Notes under the pieces: generated by a model | The model's database searches: none | Seen by the model: the letters and a program-made list of their open reading frames with translations, nothing else | Told to the model about the DNA's origin: nothing | DNA from: Saprospiraceae bacterium | Lineage (GTDB): Bacteria; Bacteroidota; Bacteroidia; Chitinophagales; Saprospiraceae | Length of the DNA: 55,519 bases | Assembly (NCBI GenBank): GCA_013001975.1 | Contig: JABDKX010000039.1 | Span: forward strand, 1-55,519 | Reading direction: 5' to 3' | Shown here: in pieces, positions 29,701-38,700 of the stretch | How positions within the stretch are numbered: position 1 is the first letter of the stretch | Layout: each line of letters opens with the position of its first letter | Translations under genes and position numbers: made by a program

Positions 29701-32700
29701 TCAGTAGCACTTATATTAAGATCTAGCATAGCATCAAGATCAACATTACCATCAGCATCTAACTCAATCGTTACATCCGTTGGACAAGAAATTACTGGGC
29801 TTATAGTATCAAGAACTGTTACATTAGTTGTACATGTAGCTGTCAGTCCATTTCCATCTGTTACCGTTAATGTTGTTGTATTAAAACCACCTGCATCATT
29901 ACAAGCAAAGAAATCCGGAGTAACTTCTAAATTAGCTATTCCTGCACATCCTGCAAAACTCATTGAGTCAACATCTGAAGGTAAAATTGTGATTTCACCT
30001 ATTGCATCAAGGAAAACAGTGATATCTGAGAATGAATTACAAACTGGTTCAGGAATATCTTCAATTGTTACATCTACAAAACAAGTTCCTGTATTACCAG
30101 AATCATCCGTAACGGTAACTGTTATAGTATTGACACCTAATTCTGTACAATCAAATATATTCTGATCAATACTAAAATCAAGGTTATCATCACAATTATC
30201 ATCAGATGAATCTAATATCTGAGCTAAAGTAATCTCAACATCTGGAGGGAATGTTCCGCCCATAAGCGTACACTCAGGATCGATATCATCTACAACAGTC
30301 ACATCCGTTTGACAAGTCGTCGAATTTCCATTAACATCTGTTGCAGTAACTGTAACCGTTGTAACCTGATCAATATCATCACATGTAAACATAGCCATAT
30401 CAGCTGTTAGTGACATAATATCACAATTATCAGTAGAACTATAAACTATATCCATAGGTGACAGTACAAATAAATCATCACCAACTGAGAACATTGTATC
30501 AATTGCACAAGATAATTCAGGTGGCATATTATCCTCAACTGTAACTAAGGCATCACAAGAATCAGATTCTCCATTGCTTGTAGATATCGTTAATGTTACT
30601 GTGACATCAGTTCCAGCATCCATACAATCAAACATACTTGGAATAACAGTTAACATTGGCATATCATCACAACCTGACGTACTGCCATTATCAACATCTT
30701 CCGGAGTGATTGATGCATTGCCTGTTTCATCTAATGAAACTGTAATATCCTGAGATATACATTCTGGTGTTGTCACATCTATAATATCCACGCTGGCTTC
30801 ACAAGTTGACGTATTTCCTGATCCATCAGTTACAGTTACGGTAACTGTTCTCGTCATACCTACAAAGTTACATCCAAACATTATTGGATCTATTGTAGCA
30901 TTTACCTCTAACTCTGCCGTAGTTGCACAATTATCACTACCAGAATATCCTAATTCTTCAAGCGTTATTGTTGAAAGTGCAGCCACATCACCAGTTAAAG
31001 GTGCAAGCGTACATGAAGGATTCTGATTATCTATTATGTTTACTGTCGTCATACATGTATCTGCATTCATAGATGCATCCTGAACTATGACTGAAATCGT
31101 TATTGGAGATAAATCAACATCCGAACAATCAAACATTGTTTGACTGGCAGTCATTGATACAATTCCACAATTATCATCGCTGCTCACAATATATTCATCA
31201 ACCGTAACAGTGGCCATTCCCATATCATCTAATATCACATCGAATGGAGCCTCACAAGTTACCGTAGGATCTTCATTATCTTCAACTGTTATACTTGCTT
31301 CACATGTATCTGTGTTTCCATTATTGTCAGTAACTGTCAAAACAACTGTCTGAACAGCAACTATATCGTCACAATCGAAAGACATATTATCTAAAGACAC
31401 CATAAAGACGCCACACTCATCAGTTGAGCCATCATTGACTTGATTTGCTGTAACCAATCCATTTCCATTGGCATTAAGTTCAACTGTTCTGTCTTGGCAA
31501 TTAGCGACAGGATTAATATTATCTTCTATAACAATTGTTGAACTACAAGTATCCGTCAATCCTGCTTCATCCGTCACGGTAAGGACAACAACATTTACTT
31601 CGTCAACATCGTCACAATCAAACATATTAATATCGAGATCGAATAACAAGGCACCTTCAGAACAATCATCCGTTGAACCATTATCAACTTGACTTTCTAG
31701 TAAAGTAAATTCACCGTTTGCATCCAAACTGAACGTCAATGGTGTATTACAAAAAGCTTCTGGCGCGCTATTTTCTATTGTAATTAAAAACTCACAATTT
31801 GCAGAATCATTATTTGATTGGTCATTTACAGTGATAACTGCTGTCATTGGCGTACAAATCAATGAATCTAAATTAATTCCAGTTAAGTCTATTGTAGTAT
31901 CAGCAACAAAGCAGTTGTCGTCGCTTGAAGTAACGATGTCAGATTCTACAAGAATAGGCTGACCTGCATTATTTACTGAAACCGTTACATCCGTACAAGT
32001 TAATGTAGGCGGTGTGTTATCGATAACTGTAATGTCAGTTTGACAATCATTTGTTGACACATTGCCATTAGTATCTGTAGCTTGTAGTGTCACAATATTT
32101 CCAGACCCTAAATCAGTACAATCGAAGGTTGATCCTCCTGATACTATACTAAGCGTTACATTTTCATTTATACATGCAGCGAAAGAACCATCATCCAAAC
32201 TTGCTGGATCAATTGTTACTGTTCCTCCCCCGTTTGGCGAATCATCAAGAAATACATCAAGCATATCTAATGATTGACATACTGGCAACAATGTACAGTT
32301 TACATCTACGACAGCTGGATCATAATCATCTTCATCATTAGGGTTATCCATACTTCCTGGCGTTCCTGGTCTCTCATCATTAATATCATCATCACTTAAT
32401 AATTCAGGGTTAACACCATTTGGATTTGTATTAGCTAAATCATCATCTTGATCATCTAATCCTAATGCGTTATTTGCTGAAATAATTTCCGCACTGTTAA
32501 TCAATGCATTGCCTCCAAAATCATCATCTATTGATAATACCAAATCTAATTCAACGAACTCATCTGAATCTACATTCACAATGGCACTTGCATTAGAACC
32601 TGCTATATTAAAATCAGTATTTAAGCTTGGATCGAAAGTAAAACCTTCAGGCACGTAGTCAATGACTTGAACATTTGTTGCATCGATAGAACCTTGATTA

Positions 32701-35700
32701 TAAACGGTCACAGTGAATGCAACATCATCACCTGTATTAAATGGACCAGGTGTTGCCACAAAATTGATTTGCTTAAGGAGTGCTAAGTCAAATACTTGAC
32801 CTACAACAATCATTTTTGAAGCTTCATCATCTTCCGATTGATCACCATCATCATTACCTGGTGTACTGTCTACATCTTCAAGTAGTAAATTATTTGGATC
32901 AATAATTTGCGCTGTATTAACTATGGATTGATTCATAAACATATCATCAATTGTAAATGTAATTTCTACATCTACAGAAGTACCTACTGCAACTAAAGGA
33001 ATTGGCGTATTCAAAGTTGCCACGGATCCGTTCTGTGTCCAATCTGAGTCATTTAAAATCAAACCACTTGGTATATTGTCTTCTAATTCTACATTCGGTG
33101 CATTTACAGTACCTTGGTTAGTTACCGTTAAAATGTATGTAACAGTACTTCCCGGCATGTATGGACCACCTGTGCTGCAATCTTTTTCAAGAGCCAAATC
33201 AAATGTTTGTTCAACTTCGATTATAGCCACATCATGATCATCTTCATCTCCGTTTTCACTATTGACGCTATTATCACCACCAACAACATCATCATTAATC
33301 ATGTCAGGTGTTGAATCGCTATCTTCCATCGGAGGATTATTAGGATCATTGTCGTTATCAGCTTGAGATATCTCAGCTGTATTTGTGAGACTGAAACCCA
33401 TAAAGTCACTATCTATCGTAAACGATATTTTTACATCTACATTTGTTGAATCTTCAAGGAAAACGATATTATCATTAAGTGTCGCCAAATCTCCGTTTTG
33501 CGTCCAATTACCATCGTTTAATGTCAAACCATCTGGTACATAATCTACAAGTCCAATATCAAAGGCTCCAATATTTCCTTGGTTAATAACATTGATATTA
33601 AATGTTACTGCATCTCCTGGCTCAAAAGGTCCTGGTGTTGCAATTGTATCAAGCGTTTTGATTAGAGCTAAGTCAAATCTTGGACAGAAATCTTCGTTGT
33701 TATTATCTTGAACTTCAACAGTAGTTTCACATAATGCGGTGTTTCCGAAAATATCTGTAACCCAAAGCTCAATTGTTTGAATTCCTAAATCATTACAATC
33801 AAAGATCAATTTATCATGCGTTGTATCTTGAGAAAAACTCAAGTTTATTGGTGTATCACAAACATGAGTACTGCTTGCATCTACCATCTCAGGAAAGACA
33901 CATGCTCTTTCTGTATCTGGTGTTCCATTGCCATCCAAATCCATAGGTTCAACAGCGATGCTGATACCATCAATACATGCTGCCGTTGGAATCGTAATAT
34001 TATTTACATTTATAATTTTGGCACAAGTCGTCGTATTATTACATTGATCAGTAAATGATATTAATGCAAAGTGCTGACCTATTGGTAATTGACCATTAAA
34101 GTTTATTTGACCTGCTGTCATTTTAACTTCAATATCAAATACACCCATCCCGTCACTAAAAGTATCTATTTGAATTCTTGCTTTTAAATCTTCAGGCAAA
34201 GTACAATCATCTTCCGCAGTTGCAGAGAATGAAACATTTTCACTTAAACACTCCTCAGTAAATATGTTTAATGTATCACAACCTGTTTGAATTGTTGGAC
34301 CAACAACATTGTTTACCTTAATCACTTGATCATAAGTTTCAGGCTCATAATCAGGGTCATCCATTTGACACCAATCAATAACTGTCCATCTTCTTAATAT
34401 TTTAAGACAAGCATCAGAACCAGGACCTGCAAAAGCAAATCTTTGTTCATCGTAAGATACAGCAAGCTGATTACAATTTGATATATCATATCTTGGTCTT
34501 CCAAATTCTACAGCCAAACTATCTGGATGCAAATCACCTTGAGTACATCCTAAGTCCGTATCAAAATCAAGAGGCCAAGTGATAACATTTTCTGTTGTTC
34601 CTAAAGTATTAATTATGGTCAATACTTGATCACAAGAACTAAATCCATTATTGTCTGAAGCATAAAATCTTCTGATTATATCGCCAAACATACACTCGTT
34701 TCTAGTATCAATTATTGAATCTGAAATTTCAGATCCACATTGATCAGTTGCAGTTGCCGTTCCAAACTCACTAAGATCTTCTATATTAATATCTCTTTCA
34801 CAACTTACGTCTTGAGAAGGTGGACAAGTTATTTTTGGAGCAACTTTGTCTTGTACTTCAACATTAACCATACATTCGTTGGTTCTACCAAAGTAATCCA
34901 CTACTCTAAATACTACTTGCTGAATTTCAGCTGCATCTTCACAACAGAAATAAACTTCATCACTGAATCCACATGGATCATTTACTTCCAATATATAATA
35001 TGCTTCAACATCAAAACCATCAACAACTACCCAGTCTCCATACAAGTTGGTTACCACATTGTCTCCAACGTCGGCTGGACTTCCGCCAATAAATTTATTA
35101 AAATCAGGTTCTGTATGATCCTCCCAAGTAAACTGTCCTGGGTGACCTTTATCACTTAACCCAATATAATAAGGACTAGAAATATATTTAATCGCTTGTT
35201 GATGTAACCAATTACACTCATCCTCCGAATCAAGAACAACTAAGTTACCACCATATGCTGATGAATAATCAAATGCTTTTGTTCCATGAGTTTTGAAAGA
35301 GGACAAGTAATAGTAAGATCCATCTCTCTCCCCAAGGAAATTCATGTCTTCAAATTCTGGTCTGACACAATCACATTGAGAATCCATTCTTCGAACGAGT
35401 GTTTTGAATAAACTACAATCATCATAACTGCCATCGTCAAAAGTATGAGCAAAAGCTTTTGCTGTACCTGTTGACCTTAGAGATACGATTGTATTTTCAT
35501 CACAGACAGCAACTGGATTACTTTGATCTAAAACTTCAATATTAATAGAACATGAATCAATATTTTCACATTGGTCATATACAAAATACTTAGCTTGAGA
35601 AACGCCTGACTCTATAGTCACCTGCTGAGCTGTTTTTACATTTCTATTAAATCCACCATCATATGAAAGATCGATAATAAATGTTGTTGAACAATCATCA

Positions 35701-38700
35701 GTAATAGTTGGCAACTCCAAAATCACCTCGGCAGAACAATCAGTTCCACTTGATGTTACAATAATTGGATCAGGACAAGTAACCACTGGCGGCTTCGTAT
35801 CTGCTATTTCTATAGTCTGTACATATGGTGTTGCTAAAACACCTGTCGTACACCATGATTCGTATACTCTCCACGTTCTCATAATTTTCTGGACGCAGCC
35901 AAACTCGGCTACTACAAAATCAGAGTAGTCTATTCCTACATTACAGTAGAAATCTTCTACTGGATATATTGGATGCCCATTTAATTTTGGTACACCTGTA
36001 ATTTCAGTTTTTACATTACCATTTTCATCATAGATAGAATCAATACATGTTAAATTGGTACCCATATTTAAAATAAAATGTTCAGGATATTCAATTTCAT
36101 CTAAAGGAATTCTTTCCAATCTGATGGTTTGTTCACAAGGCTCAGAAATATTTCCATATCCATCTTCAGATACATATGTTCTTTTGACTTCCTTAATATG
36201 TGTTGGATCACAAGTCAAAGGAGTAATAGTCTCACCTATCAATCTGATTGTTGCATCCTCATGACAATTCTCTAACATCAAAGGCTCATATGATTCCATC
36301 AAGTTACATGGAACAGAAATGTCATTACATTGTATCGAAGGTGCACTTTTATCTTCTACCCGTACTTTTGACCAACAAGAATTACCTGTACATGGGTCAG
36401 TAACTTTTGCAGTTAATGTTTTCCATAAGTGTTCTCTTGTTAAAAGGTTATTATGAACGACTTTACCATGGCTATCAACCATCATCAATTGATATGCTTC
36501 ATTAGGCAATGTTTGACTTGTTAAGAATACATTTGCATACATTTGAGATGAACAATAATTGTTCAACGATACATTAATTTCTCCATGGCAACTCATACTA
36601 GATGATGCATCACCAACAATAATTTCAGTTACAATAGGTGCCAAGCACATATCTGGGCAAAGTGGGCTATAAGTTAATTCATATGGACCACCCGCAGCGA
36701 TATCCCAACGGACAGAAACAGTTTCCTGATCGATTGGTCCCATAATAGTCCCTCCTGCCGATAATGACCATTCGAAATCGTTACATGAATTATTTGAGAC
36801 AACGCCATATGAGTGCAGAGAACCAGAACAAACAGCAGATAGACCATCGGTCGCACTTACGATTGTTTCTCGATTATAAGTACAATCATATCCTGCACTT
36901 GAAGCTTGTAAATAAACACCACTGCCATTAGTCACCCTAATGTTAAATTGCTTACCATCTTCAAATATACCCTCTAACAGATATTCACTAAGATCAGGAG
37001 TTAAAGGGAATTCTGTTAAGATGTAGCCACCTGGCCCAGTTGTAAAAGGAACAACTGCGCCTGGAGGAGCAGGACTTGAAACATGATATAAGTTATTTAC
37101 TTCATCTATATACCAAGTCTGACCTGGGGGAGCAGTAACTGTTAAACTATCTAGAAATTGTCCATTAAATATATTTGATGCATTACTTAAACAATGACAA
37201 GAATTTGTAAAAGATGCTGAAGCGATATAAAATCCTGACGGATCATGATCATCTTCATCCATAGTTCCATCGTCACGAATTTCATTATCTGTAATCGTTG
37301 AAAATACACCACCATTATCATTAAATCGCAACCTATCAGGTTCAGAATCTACATCATGACCAGATACATCAACTCCATTTCTATCGTATACTGCAGCAAT
37401 TTCAGCCATATTAATGACATAACCAGATGTTACATCTTCGTCGACTTTGAGCGTAATAAATTCTGTATGAGAATCTCCTGGATTAAATCCAGCTATGAAA
37501 TTTAAATTTTTATAAACCGTACTTCCTGTCGGATCTGTATCATCTACAGCCCAAGTATTATCAGCTAAAGTTGTATACTCTGGCAGATAATCGACAACCA
37601 TCAATTCACCAACACTTGTTTGTCCTTGATTAAATACAGTAATCTGGAATTCTACTAAATCTCCAGGATTATAAACATCTTTTTGATTTGTTTTCAATAA
37701 TGCTAAGTCAATTAATCTCACGCTTAAAATAGCCGGATCATGGTCATCTTCATCAAAGCTTCCATCATCACCGACCATATTATCAGAGTTATCATAAGGG
37801 TTACCTCCATTATCATCCAATAAGAAAGCGTTAGGCGTTGAATCAACATCTCTCGTTACAGCAGGATTAGCTGAAACAATTCTAGAAATTTCTGCCAAAT
37901 TTAAAATATCATCATAGTTGTAACTATCATTTATTCTTAAATTAATTGAAATCTTTTTTCTTTCACCAACCTCTAAAGTTTCAGAATGGGTGTAAACAAC
38001 TTGAGCTGCTGAAGATTGAGTCCAACCTGGATTTGCTGAGCTTTCGAAAGTCATTACCGTCGGAAACTGATTGACAACATCAAATTCAGTTACAGCAACA
38101 TTTCCTTGATTAATAATTGTCATTTCAAATGTTGCAAACTCACCAACATCATATGTTCTAACATCCTGTAAGATATTGCGTAATGCTAAATCTAATACAT
38201 ATACTTTCGCTGGATCATGATCATCTTCATCAATAGTACCATCATCTGTATACAAATTATCGGTAATATCTTCAGGATAGCCTCCCTTATCATTGTTTTT
38301 TACATCATCTGGATTAGAGTCAATATCAGAAGATATATTACCAAATTGATCTTTAGCATATGATATTTCAGCATAATTCACATAATTTGAAATATCTGCA
38401 GTTGTCTTAAGTCTTAGCTTAAGTGTTTCAGTTCGGTTTTGTGTAGGTGTTAAGTTTTCCGTAATAACCTTTTTTACATTTTTACCATCTATAGTCCAAC
38501 CTGGATTATCTGCTTGGTTAAATGTAAATGCCGCTGTTAAGTAATCAACAATTTCATATTCAGATGCCACTATACCACCTTGGTTGTATACCTTTATTTC
38601 GAATGTTAATAAATCATTTTCCTTGACATCTTGAGTTGAAACTAACTTTTTAGTTAATGCCAAATCAAATTCAGTTGATGCTTTTAATCCTATATCTAAA

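Noticed and set aside
28669-30165. Plus-strand frames of 209 and 236 aa inside the giant gene
   Set aside because: They are antisense to the HYR-like array, have Ser/Thr/Val-biased low-complexity text and no family motifs, so they are shadows of the repeats.
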